Below, piece after piece: positions 52,307 to 61,780 of a stretch of 64,000 nucleotides of DNA; the first letter of the stretch is position 1; each line of letters opens with the position of its first letter. The stretch comes from Anaerolineae bacterium (lineage in GTDB: Bacteria > Chloroflexota > Anaerolineae > Aggregatilineales > Phototrophicaceae), in the NCBI GenBank assembly GCA_022824365.1, contig JAJEAA010000029.1, positions 124,001-188,000 of the forward strand, in the 5' to 3' direction. A model generated the notes under the pieces. The model saw nothing but the letters and a program-made list of their open reading frames with translations. It was not told where the DNA came from and did not search any database. A program made the position numbers and the translations under genes.

Positions 52307-53956
52307 ATGTCCAAGTCAGCGCCAAATGTTATCTTCATCATCACGGACGATCAGGGCTACGGTGATATCGGTTATCAAGGCAACCCGGTATTGGCGACGC
52401 CGCATCTCGACCAGATGGCCTGCGAGAGCGTCCAGCTTGATGACCATCATCACGATCCCCTGTGCTCGCCATCTCGGGCCGCGCTGCTCACCGGGCAATA
52501 CGCCGCGCGCAACGGCGTCTGGCATGTCATCCACGGGCGGCATCTGCTGAATCCGGACACGCTCACCATGGCCGAGCATTTCTCCGCCGCCGGTTATCGC
52601 TGCGGCATGTTCGGCAAATGGCATCTCGGAGACAATTATCCCTTCGCTCCACCATACCGAGGCTTTCATGAAGCGCTCTGTCACCGGGGCGGCGGGGTCG
52701 GTGAATTGCCCGACTTCTGGGGCAATGATTACGTCGACGATGTTTACTTCCGCAACGGCGAACCGGAACAGTGTCATGGTTACTGCACCGATGTCTTCTT
52801 TGATGCCGCGCTCAACTTCATCGAATCACAAGCAGGGTCTCCGTTTTTTGTTTACCTGGCGACCAACGCGATGCACTCCCCCTTTATCGCGCCGGAACGC
52901 TATGCCGCGCCGTATACGGCTCTGGGCATTCCGGAGGACCGCGCCAACTTCTACGGCATGATCGCCAACTTCGACGAGAATATGGGCCGGCTCTTCGCTT
53001 GTTTGAAGCGACATGCGCTTGATGAGAACACCATTGTCGTCTTCACCTCCGATCATGGCACGGCGGCCGGCTATGATCCGGCCAGCGGCGCGGGTTACAA
53101 CGCCGGCATGCGCGGCAAGAAAGGTTCCGTCTACGACGGCGGGCATCGCGTCAACTTCTTTCTGCGCTGGCAAGGCACGCTTCCCGCCGAACGGGTGATT
53201 TCACAGCTGACCGCTCATATCGACATTCTGCCGACATTGTTCGATCTCTGTGATATTCAACCGGCTGCCGATGTCGAATTTGACGGGTTAAGCCTGGCGC
53301 CGCTAGTTCGCGGCAACGATGCGGTTTTGCCGGAGCGCTCCATCGTGATTCAACTGCAGCCTGATGAACCAAGGAAGTGGCATCATACCGCCGTGTTGAA
53401 TGGTCGCTTGCGCCTGGTCAATGGCGAAGAACTCTACGACATCGAAAATGACCCGGCGCAAAATGACAACGTGTCGGCCGCTAATAAACATAAAGTGGCG
53501 GTGATTCGGCAAGAATATGACGTATGGTGGCGCGAATTGCAGGAAGCGTTTTCCCGGGTCATTGCTATACCTGTCGGCACAGGTTATGAGAATCCGGTGC
53601 TGCTCTCGGCGCGAGATTGGCACCCGACGCGGGGTCGCGTTCCCTGGATGCAGCGCTGGATTGATCGGCCGGATTACGACGCCAATGGTTACTGGATCAT
53701 TGATGTAGCACAGCCGGGGACCTACGAAATCGTATTACGAAGCCATCCGCTTGAGGCGGACTTGCCGATGTCTGCGGACGCAGCTGCTTTGAGAATCGGC
53801 GCGGCCGAGCTTGAGAAGGCGACAAAACCGGAGAATAGGCAGGCGGTATTCAGCGTCGATCTGTGCGCTGGCGCAACTTCACTAAGCACGACGCTATCAG
53901 GCGCAACCGATGGACGTGAGCGGGGCGCCTACTATGTCTACGTGCGAAAGGTTTGA
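52307..53956 (+). CDS. Type I (formylglycine) sulfatase
   Basis: The ATG at 52307 starts directly before the family core NVIFIITDDQGYGDIG, so the earlier open frame is discarded; 549 residues. The formylglycine motif is LCSPSRAALLTG with the modified cysteine at 53. Metal ligands are Asp14-Asp15 and the later FTSDHG. The GKWHLGD lysine and histidine (104, 106) are present. It hydrolyses a sulfate ester, probably on galactan sugars given its neighbours; the S1 subfamily cannot be told by eye. It has no signal peptide, so desulfation should occur in the cytoplasm after uptake. No clear ribosome binding site is seen, so it may depend on translation of the upstream GH117 gene 26 bases away. A maturase is not in the window. 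Confidence 0.93.
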   Translation: MSKSAPNVIFIITDDQGYGDIGYQGNPVLATPHLDQMACESVQLDDHHHDPLCSPSRAALLTGQYAARNGVWHVIHGRHLLNPDTLTMAEHFSAAGYRCGMFGKWHLGDNYPFAPPYRGFHEALCHRGGGVGELPDFWGNDYVDDVYFRNGEPEQCHGYCTDVFFDAALNFIESQAGSPFFVYLATNAMHSPFIAPERYAAPYTALGIPEDRANFYGMIANFDENMGRLFACLKRHALDENTIVVFTSDHGTAAGYDPASGAGYNAGMRGKKGSVYDGGHRVNFFLRWQGTLPAERVISQLTAHIDILPTLFDLCDIQPAADVEFDGLSLAPLVRGNDAVLPERSIVIQLQPDEPRKWHHTAVLNGRLRLVNGEELYDIENDPAQNDNVSAANKHKVAVIRQEYDVWWRELQEAFSRVIAIPVGTGYENPVLLSARDWHPTRGRVPWMQRWIDRPDYDANGYWIIDVAQPGTYEIVLRSHPLEADLPMSADAAALRIGAAELEKATKPENRQAVFSVDLCAGATSLSTTLSGATDGRERGAYYVYVRKV

Positions 53957-53985
53957 AGCTAGTCCGGTATTGGGCTTCGGAACGA

Positions 53986-54344
53986 TCAGGCGCGGGCGCA
54001 CTCCTGCCAATTTTCGCGTATGGTCGCCAATTGCGCCAACAGTTGCTCGCGCGCCCACTCGTCCTCGAAAAAGCGACAGTGCTCAAAGAAGCGGACCAAG
54101 TCGTCAAATCGCGCCATCAACTCGACATGTGTGACACTGGATCCAGCCGGGCGGAAGAGTCGCTTGCGCCGGGGATTGGCAAGCCAATCCGGCGGCGGCT
54201 CGCCCGTTTCGAGGATGTATTCGCTGGCTTTGAAATAGCTGGTGATCGCTGAAGCAGTCGCCCGCTGCGTCGACCAGAAGATTATGCCGGCCACCGCCGC
54301 CGCGCCAGCAAGCGCCGCCAGAATGAAGAGAAACAGAAGATCCA

Positions 54345-54345
<1 letters not shown>
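53986..54345 (-). CDS. Small single-helix membrane protein coupled to ABC ATPase
   Basis: I do not recognise the family. The ATG at 54345 overlaps the stop of the dppF-like gene (TGATG), giving a 119-residue protein. It has one N-terminal transmembrane helix (about residues 3-25) followed by a soluble, basic then helical region rich in Arg, Phe and Glu (RFDDLVRFFEHCRFFEDEW). The strict coupling to an importer ATPase gene and the lack of other neighbours suggest an accessory role in the transporter, or a passenger. It runs convergent to the sulfatase gene. Confidence 0.7.
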
Positions 54346-55401
<1,056 letters not shown>

Positions 55402-55409
<8 letters not shown>

Positions 55410-56427
55410 ATTGCGGTTCACTTTCTTCACTGTGCAAGTAACAGCGCACGAAGTGTTCGTTTCCCATATCGACGAGGGAGGGCACAGCCGCGTCGCATTT
55501 ACCGGTCATGAACTCGTCGCAGCGGGAGGCGAATCCGCATTGCGGCGGCGGGTTCATCGGCACAGGCACGCTGCCCCGGATGGCGTCCAGGCGTCCCTGG
55601 CCGCGCCGCCCCAGGCGCGGTATCGAGTTCAGCAGCCGCTGGGTATATGGATGCAGCGGATTCTTAAAGAGCTCGATGGTCGAAGCGCGCTCAACCACTC
55701 GGCCAAGGTACATCACGTTTACGATATCGGCGATTTCGGCGATGACACCCAGATCGTGCGTGATGTACATGACCGCCATGCCAAACTCGTCTTGCAACTC
55801 TTTCATTAACTCCAGTATCTGCGCCTGCACGGTCACGTCAAGCGCGGTGGTGGGTTCGTCGGCGATCAAGAGCGACGGGCTGCATGAGAGCGCCATGGCG
55901 ATCATGGCGCGCTGCCGCATGCCGCCCGAGAGTTGATGCGGGTATTCGTCATAGCGTTGCGCCGGGTTGGAGATGCCGACGCGATTGATCATATCCAGCG
56001 CCAGGCTTTTCGCTTCACGTTTGTTCCGAGTGATGTGCAACTCAATCGCTTCCGTGATCTGCGCGCCGATTGTATGGACCGGCGACAGGCTCGTCATCGG
56101 TTCTTGAAAGACCATAGAGATTTCCGCGCCGCGGATGTCGCGGATGTCGCGGCTGCGCGGACTCAATTTTGCCAGATCAACAAGGCCGCCGTCGCTGCGG
56201 CGCAGGATGATCTCGCCCGACTCAATGGCGCCGGGCGGCGTCACGATTTGCAAGATTGATTGGGCGGTGACACTCTTGCCCGAGCCTGATTCTCCGATGA
56301 CGCCGACGGTTTGCCCGGGTTCTATGGTTAAGTCTACGCCATCGACAGCTTTGAGGGTCCCCTCCGGCAAATGGAAGTAGGTTCGTAGGTCGTGAACTTC
56401 CAGAATAGCGCTGCTAGTATGGAGCAT
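55402..56427 (-). CDS. Opp/Dpp-type ABC importer ATPase (OppD/DppD-like)
   Basis: A 341-residue ATPase subunit with Walker A GESGSGKSVTAQ, Q-loop MVFQEPMTSLSPVHTIG, signature LSGGMRQRAMIAMAL, Walker B LIADEPTTALD and H-loop YITHDLGVIA. The C-terminal cysteine-bearing domain (QCGFASRCDEF, VRCYLH) is typical of OppD/DppD. It forms a heterodimer with the ATPase encoded by the overlapping downstream gene. It is the first gene of a three-gene unit, 34 bases downstream of the TTGT-NN-ACAA operator, which separates these ATPases from the permeases by about 9 kb yet keeps them in one regulon. Confidence 0.95.
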
Positions 56428-56460
56428 GAATCAGCCGACAATGAGCGGAAATATTGTCAA

Positions 56461-56489
56461 ATTGTAGACAATTGACAACAGGTTGTCAA
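56461..56489 (-). promoter_or_regulatory. dppD-type operon promoter with operator on the -10
   Basis: On the minus strand TTGACA (56489-56484) and TACAAT (56466-56461) are exactly 17 bases apart. The palindrome TTGTCTACAA (56471-56462) covers the -10, the same arrangement as at 40427-40455. Additional TTGTCAA half-sites flank it. Confidence 0.8.
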
Positions 56490-56599
56490 GCTGCGCGATG
56501 TGGCGGCGCGCCAGAGCGAGAGCGGGCGGCAGGATTATACGCAGTCATAAAAGGACACGGCGCCTTCTGCGACGCCGAATCTGACAAGAGATATTTGAG

Positions 56600-56672
56600 T
56601 GGGCGATGTAAGACTCGAACTTACAACCTTCCGGGTGTAAACCGGATGCTCTGCCAATTGAGCTAATCGCCC
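56600..56672 (-). tRNA. tRNA-Val (anticodon UAC)
   Basis: The minus strand folds as a complete cloverleaf: acceptor GGGCGAT/ATCGCCC, D arm GCTC/GAGC, anticodon stem TCCGG/CCGGA with loop TTTACAC (anticodon TAC), T arm GTAAG/CTTAC around TTCGAGT, discriminator A. No CCA is encoded. Confidence 0.96.
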
Positions 56673-56724
56673 GCAGATGCAGAATTATAGACGCGCTTTG
56701 TCACCGTCGTCAAGGTTCTGTCAC

Positions 56725-57279
56725 TCACATCCGCGGCGGCGTGACGCCGGTTTGTCCTTGATATTTGCCCTTTTTGTCGGCGTAGGATTGCTCACAGACC
56801 TCGTCAGCCTCGAAGAACAGGACCTGCGCCAACCCCTCGTTGGCGTATACTTTGGCTGGCAGCGGCGTCGTGTTGCTGATTTCGAGGGTGACGAAGCCTT
56901 CCCATTCCGGCTCGAAGGGCGTGACGTTCACGATCAGGCCGCAGCGGGCATAGGTCGATTTGCCGAGGCATACGGTAAGCACGCGCCGGGGGATGCGGAA
57001 GTATTCGATCGAGCGCGCCAGCACGAAGGAATTCGGCGGGATGATGCAGACATCGCCGCGGTAGTCGACGAAAGAATCGCTGGCGAAATTCTTGGGGTCG
57101 ACGATGGCCGAGCGCACGTTGGTGAAAATCTTGAATTCATCCGAAACACGCAGATCATAGCCGTAGGAGGAGACGCCGTAGCTGATCGCGCCGTCGCGGA
57201 TTTGCTGATCGACGAAGGGCTCGATCATTTGATGTTCTTTCACCATCTTCTTGATCCAGTGGTCGGGTTTGAGTCCCAT
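56725..57279 (-). CDS. dcd: dCTP deaminase
   Basis: The 184-residue protein is a trimeric dCTP deaminase of the dUTPase fold, converting dCTP to dUTP (or directly to dUMP in bifunctional forms) for thymidylate synthesis. Diagnostic motifs are [11 protein letters not shown], the substrate-binding [23 protein letters not shown] and the catalytic glutamate in GFVTLEISN. The C-terminal [19 protein letters not shown] is the family tail that closes over the active site. AGGAAAG precedes the ATG, 21 bases after the argS stop, so argS and dcd are likely co-transcribed. tRNA-Val follows on the same strand. Confidence 0.96.
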   Translation of the reverse strand: MGLKPDHWIKKMVKEHQMIEPFVDQQIRDGAISYGVSSYGYDLRVSDEFKIFTNVRSAIVDPKNFASDSFVDYRGDVCIIPPNSFVLARSIEYFRIPRRVLTVCLGKSTYARCGLIVNVTPFEPEWEGFVTLEISNTTPLPAKVYANEGLAQVLFFEADEVCEQSYADKKGKYQGQTGVTPPRM

Positions 57280-57300
57280 GGCGCTTTCCTAATTTGTCAT

Positions 57301-59025
57301 TTACATGCGTTCGGGCGCGGACATGCCCATAAGCCGAAGCAGGCGATAGAAGACAAGGGCAGCGGCGCGATAGAAACGCAAACGCGCTTTAGCGACATCG
57401 GGCGGCACCTCGCTATGGAGCACGCGCACCTGGTCGTAGATGGGGTGAAATATAGCCGCGAGCTCCTGGGCGAAGAAGGCAATTTTATGCGGCTCGTAAT
57501 TGGTAACGGCTTGCTCTATGACATTGCCGAGCTCCAGGGACTTGCGGATGAACCTCAGTTCGGCATCGCCGAGCAAACTCAGGTCGGCGCCGTCGTCGCT
57601 GAAATCGCGCTCGTCGGCTTCGCGGAAGATGCCGGCGCAGCGGACGTAGGCGTTCTGGATGTAATAGACCGGGTTCTCGTTCGATTGTTTCACGACCTGA
57701 TCGACATCGAAATCGAGCTGGCTATTGGGGCTACGGGCCAGCATATGATAACGCACGGCGTCGGCGCTGGTCATGGCGACAAGATCATCGAGGGTATCGA
57801 AATCACCGGCGCGTTTTGATTGTTTAACCGCTTCATATTCGCCGCGCTCCGCGTTCCAGCGCACGGCGCGCACCATCTGCAGGAAGATGACGCGAATCGG
57901 CGCCGGATCCAAGCCCAAAGCTTGTACGCCATATTTGACCACTTGCGCCTGCGAGAAGTGGTCGGTGCCCAGCACATTGACGGCGATATCAAAGCCGCGC
58001 TCCAGCTTGTCGCGATGGTAGGCGATATCCGGCAAAGTGTAGGTTGGCGTCCCGTCGCTCTTGACCATGACGCGGTCTTTTTCGTCGCCGAAGGCCGTGC
58101 TGCGGAACCAGGTGGCCGGCTCATAGCCTTTGGCATTAACATCGGCGACTTCGGCGGCATCAGCGCCTTCCCAGTGCGTCGCCTCGTAGATGCGGCCATT
58201 TTCGCGCATTTTTTCGAGGACTTGCCAAATGCATCCGGACTCGAAGAGAGATGTCTCGTTATAGAAGTCGTCGTGCTTGATATCGATGGAAGCCAGCGAA
58301 CGATTGATCCAGGCGAACATGCGCGCTTCGGCTATGTCTTTGAAATATTCCCAGTCTTTGTGGCGAATCTTGTCGCCGTACTCGCGCGCGAGGTCGGCCG
58401 CGGCTTCGATCAGATATTCGCCTTGGTAGTAATCGGGGGGGAATTCAATGTCGCCGCCGAGTTGCTGCTGGTAGCGCAGCATCAGGCTCTTGCCCAGCAC
58501 AATCATCTGGTTGCCGGCGTTGTTGTAGTAGTACTCGCGTTGGACCTCGTAGCCGGCCGCTTCCAGCAGGCGCGCCATGGCATCGCCGACCACGGCGTTG
58601 CGCGTATGCCCGATGGTGATTGGTCCGCTGGGGTTGGCGCTGACGAATTCGACCTGCGCCTTCTTGCCAGCGCCGATGTCGAGGCGGAAGAAGTCTTCGC
58701 CCTCGGCGATGATGGCGTCGACTTGACGCTTGAGGTAGGTTTCTGACAGGGTGCAATTTATGAAACCGGGCGGCGCTACCTCTATCGTCTCCACGAAGTC
58801 TAGCACGGGCATACGCTTGACAATGTGATTAGCGATGTCAAGCGGCTTCATACGGGCGAAGCGAGCCAAGCCCATAGCGGGATAGGACAGGTCGCCCTGG
58901 CCGGCGCGTTTGGGAGCGCTGACTGGAATGCCCGGGATAGCGAAGTCAGGCAGATCGCCGTCCGCCTGGGCCGCTTGAAGCGCTGCGCGGATCGACCGCT
59001 CCAGTTCGTGATTGAGTTGATTCAA
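57301..59025 (-). CDS. argS: Arginyl-tRNA synthetase
   Basis: A 574-residue class I synthetase that charges tRNA-Arg. The N-terminal tRNA-D-loop-recognition (Arg_tRNA_synt_N) domain is followed by the catalytic Rossmann fold with SANPSGPITIGHTRN, where GH is the second half of the HIGH motif. The KMSKS counterpart is KQSKRAGDF. The NPVYYIQNAYVRC segment and the all-helical DALR anticodon-binding domain ending in RLLRLMGMSAPERM complete the enzyme. Length and domain order are normal. It lies upstream of dcd and downstream of a methyltransferase gene on the same strand. Confidence 0.96.
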   Translation of the reverse strand: MNQLNHELERSIRAALQAAQADGDLPDFAIPGIPVSAPKRAGQGDLSYPAMGLARFARMKPLDIANHIVKRMPVLDFVETIEVAPPGFINCTLSETYLKRQVDAIIAEGEDFFRLDIGAGKKAQVEFVSANPSGPITIGHTRNAVVGDAMARLLEAAGYEVQREYYYNNAGNQMIVLGKSLMLRYQQQLGGDIEFPPDYYQGEYLIEAAADLAREYGDKIRHKDWEYFKDIAEARMFAWINRSLASIDIKHDDFYNETSLFESGCIWQVLEKMRENGRIYEATHWEGADAAEVADVNAKGYEPATWFRSTAFGDEKDRVMVKSDGTPTYTLPDIAYHRDKLERGFDIAVNVLGTDHFSQAQVVKYGVQALGLDPAPIRVIFLQMVRAVRWNAERGEYEAVKQSKRAGDFDTLDDLVAMTSADAVRYHMLARSPNSQLDFDVDQVVKQSNENPVYYIQNAYVRCAGIFREADERDFSDDGADLSLLGDAELRFIRKSLELGNVIEQAVTNYEPHKIAFFAQELAAIFHPIYDQVRVLHSEVPPDVAKARLRFYRAAALVFYRLLRLMGMSAPERM

Positions 59026-59079
59026 GTGGGAAATTCCTCACCTTAAGGCCCGGGTAAACGGCTTCGGATTCTAGCAGAC

Positions 59080-59838
59080 CTAACCAGCATAAGTAATGGG
59101 GATTTGACCGGTCGAATCCAACACAGTCGCTAACCCTGCGGGACCGATTGGCGCCGATTCTCCATTTTTCCAAGCCCAGACCTGGCTGTAATCTTCTTGC
59201 CAAATCATCACATCGATATCGCGCATGCCGAGCGCTTCGAGCTCAGCCCGCATTCGCGCCTCGCTCCAGGTACGGTCGGGCATCCAGCGAGTGTCGATAC
59301 GAATGGTTGTGAGCAGCAGGCCGCCCGGCCGCAGCACGCGAATCATTTCCGCCAGGGCTTGAGCCGGGCGCGGCATGAATTCCAGCGCTTCCAGGCAGGT
59401 CACGACGTCAAAGGTTTCATCGTCAAAAGGCAGGGCGCTTGCGTCTTGGCGCAGCAGTGTGATGAAGGTCTCGAAGCGAGCGCTCACGATTTTCTCGCGC
59501 GCCTTGGCGAGCATCAGGCGGCTGGCGTCAAGGCCGATGACATGGCCGTCGAAACGCGCCATCCGCGCCATGACAAGCGGCAAGCGCGCCGTACCGGTCG
59601 CCAGGTCCAGGATGAGCGGGTCGCTCTGTGGGGCGACGCGTTCGAGAAGCGGCTGGCCGATCAACGCGAGGTCGGCGGTTTCGTCGAATTGCTTGATGCG
59701 ATCGTAGCGATGGGCGTAAAGGTCGTAGAGCGCGATGACGGCTCGTCGTCCCAAGTAGACGCCTTCCGTCTCGAAGATCAGCCACCAGATCAGGAAGGCG
59801 GCGATAGCCAAAATGATGAGCGCTAACAGAATTGGCAT
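59080..59838 (-). CDS. Membrane-anchored class I methyltransferase
   Basis: The first 20 residues are a strong transmembrane helix (LLALIILAIAAFLIWWLIF). The rest is a SAM-dependent methyltransferase with motif I ILDLATGTARLPLVMA (about residues 75-90), the SAM ribose-binding acid in VIGLDASRLML, a motif II/III DASALPFDDETFDVVTCLEALEF and RVLRPGGLLL. The type is UbiE/methyltransferase_11-like. The anchor suggests a lipid or quinone-like acceptor at the inner face of the membrane; this is inference. It lies between an ABC exporter gene and argS, all on the minus strand. Confidence 0.9.
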   Translation of the reverse strand: MPILLALIILAIAAFLIWWLIFETEGVYLGRRAVIALYDLYAHRYDRIKQFDETADLALIGQPLLERVAPQSDPLILDLATGTARLPLVMARMARFDGHVIGLDASRLMLAKAREKIVSARFETFITLLRQDASALPFDDETFDVVTCLEALEFMPRPAQALAEMIRVLRPGGLLLTTIRIDTRWMPDRTWSEARMRAELEALGMRDIDVMIWQEDYSQVWAWKNGESAPIGPAGLATVLDSTGQIPITYAG

Positions 59839-59896
59839 TCAGAAGCATCCGTCAAATACGCGTCACGGGTGAAATGACAAGCTGGCGCGAGGCGCC

Positions 59897-61696
59897 CTAA
59901 ACGGCGACAAAAAAACCATCATCGCGAAACTGCATTTCGTAGAGCTTGGCATACAGTCCACGCTCTGCCATCAGCTCGTCATGACTGCCGAGTTCAATGA
60001 TGCGCCCTTTGTCCAAAACGGCAATGCGATGGGCAACACGCACGGTGCTGAGGCGATGCGCGATGATCAAGGTGGTGCGATTCTGCATCAGACGGCCCAA
60101 GGCTTCTTGCACCAATTGTTCGCTTTCGCTGTCGAGGCTGGATGTGGCTTCATCCAAAAGCAAGATGGAAGGATTCTTGAGCAGGGCGCGCGCAATGGCG
60201 ACTCGCTGGCGCTGCCCGCCGCTGAGCTTGACGCCGCGCTCGCCGACGACCGTGTCGTAGTCTTTTGGCAGTTCCATGATGAAGTCGTGGGCATTGGCAG
60301 ACCTGGCCGCCGCAATCATTTCGTCTTCGTCGGCGCCTAGCTTGCCATAAAGAATGTTCTCGCGGATGCTGCCGCCGAACAGCAATGTCTCTTGCGGCAC
60401 GATGCCGATGTGCTCGCGCAGGCTGCTTTGCGCCACCTGGCGGATGTCATGCCCGTCGATACTGATCGCGCCGCTGTCGGGATCGTAGAAGCGCGGGATC
60501 AGATTAAACAAGGTGCTCTTGCCGGCGCCGCTGGGCCCGACCAGCGCGACTACCTCGCCGGCGGCGATGTCAAGGTCGATATCGATCAATACATCAAGCT
60601 CGTCTTCGTAGGCGAAACTAAGGCGGCGCAACGATATCGCGCCTTTGACGGCGGTCAACTGAAAAGCGTCTGGCGCGTCCTGGACCTCTGGCTCGGCATC
60701 AAGAATTTCGAATACGCGCTTGGTCGCGCCGATCGCTTCTTGCACTTGTGAATAGACGCTGATGACGCCGGCGAAGTTGGCGGCGACAGTCAAACCATAA
60801 ATGAGAAAGGAAACCAGCTCACCGGCGCTGAGCCGCCCATCGAGGACTTCGCGCCCGCCAAACCACAAGATTAGCGCCAGACCGGCGAAGGCGAAGAAGG
60901 CGATGATAGGACCGAAGACCGAGCGCACGGTCAGCAGCTTGACAGCGGCGCGGAAGGCGATGGCGATGGCTTCGTTATAGCGGTTGATCTCGTAGCTTTC
61001 GCGGACGAAGCTCTTGACCTCGCGGATATTCTGAAAGACCTCTTCCGCCACAACCGTCGCGCCGGCGATTTCGTCTTGTACTTTTGTACTGGTTCGACGG
61101 ATCGCGCCGCCGAGCACGAAAGCGATCAGCACGATGACCGGCATCAGGACGATGATGAAGAGCGTCAAGCGCCAATTGAGGTAGAACATGATCGCGATCG
61201 CCCCGATCAGCGTCAGGCTCTGCTGCAGAAATGTGCTGACGTTGCCTGTTAGCACGGTTCGCAGGACTGTCACGTCAGAGGAAATACGGCTGATCAATTC
61301 GCCGACGCGGCGTTCGGTGAAGAAGCGGATCGAGAGCGACTGCAAATGGGCATATAGTTCCGTGCGCATCTGAACGACGATACGCTCGCCGACATAGTTC
61401 AAATTGTAATTTTGGACAAAGCTGGCCAGTGAGCGGAAGACGAAGACAGCGAGCAGGAGCAGCGTAATCGTATCCAGCAGCACAATGTCGGCATCGGAGA
61501 AGACAGAATCGATCACTTGCTGGATCACCGCGGGAAAGACCAGGCTTAGCGCCGAGGCGAATACCAAGCCAATTGTAGCGAGTAGCAATCGAAGCTTGTG
61601 CGAGAGCAAGTAACCCAGCAGGCGGCGCCACTGCATTTTGGTCGCGGGAACGTCGCGATGCTTTTGGTTGACGCTTCCGCCGATACGGTATCTCAT
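59897..61696 (-). CDS. MsbA-like ABC exporter (homodimer type)
   Basis: A 599-residue fused exporter with six transmembrane helices and a canonical nucleotide-binding domain: Walker A GPSGAGKST, Q-loop GIVPQETLLF, signature LSGGQRQRVAIARAL, Walker B ILLLDEATSSLD and H-loop LIIAHRLSTV. All catalytic residues are standard, in contrast with the asymmetric exporter pair at 26-30 kb, so this one can act as a homodimer. A basic, polar N-terminus of about 25 residues precedes the first helix. Substrate (lipid, drug or glycolipid) is unknown. A membrane-anchored methyltransferase gene follows 58 bases downstream. Confidence 0.93.
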   Translation of the reverse strand: MRYRIGGSVNQKHRDVPATKMQWRRLLGYLLSHKLRLLLATIGLVFASALSLVFPAVIQQVIDSVFSDADIVLLDTITLLLLAVFVFRSLASFVQNYNLNYVGERIVVQMRTELYAHLQSLSIRFFTERRVGELISRISSDVTVLRTVLTGNVSTFLQQSLTLIGAIAIMFYLNWRLTLFIIVLMPVIVLIAFVLGGAIRRTSTKVQDEIAGATVVAEEVFQNIREVKSFVRESYEINRYNEAIAIAFRAAVKLLTVRSVFGPIIAFFAFAGLALILWFGGREVLDGRLSAGELVSFLIYGLTVAANFAGVISVYSQVQEAIGATKRVFEILDAEPEVQDAPDAFQLTAVKGAISLRRLSFAYEDELDVLIDIDLDIAAGEVVALVGPSGAGKSTLFNLIPRFYDPDSGAISIDGHDIRQVAQSSLREHIGIVPQETLLFGGSIRENILYGKLGADEDEMIAAARSANAHDFIMELPKDYDTVVGERGVKLSGGQRQRVAIARALLKNPSILLLDEATSSLDSESEQLVQEALGRLMQNRTTLIIAHRLSTVRVAHRIAVLDKGRIIELGSHDELMAERGLYAKLYEMQFRDDGFFVAV

Positions 61697-61780
61697 TGCG
61701 CCGGGCGCCTGCCAACGCGCGGCCAGCTTGTCGCGCCATTTATTGGAGCCGCGACAACAAGATTGAGAGTCATCAACAAG

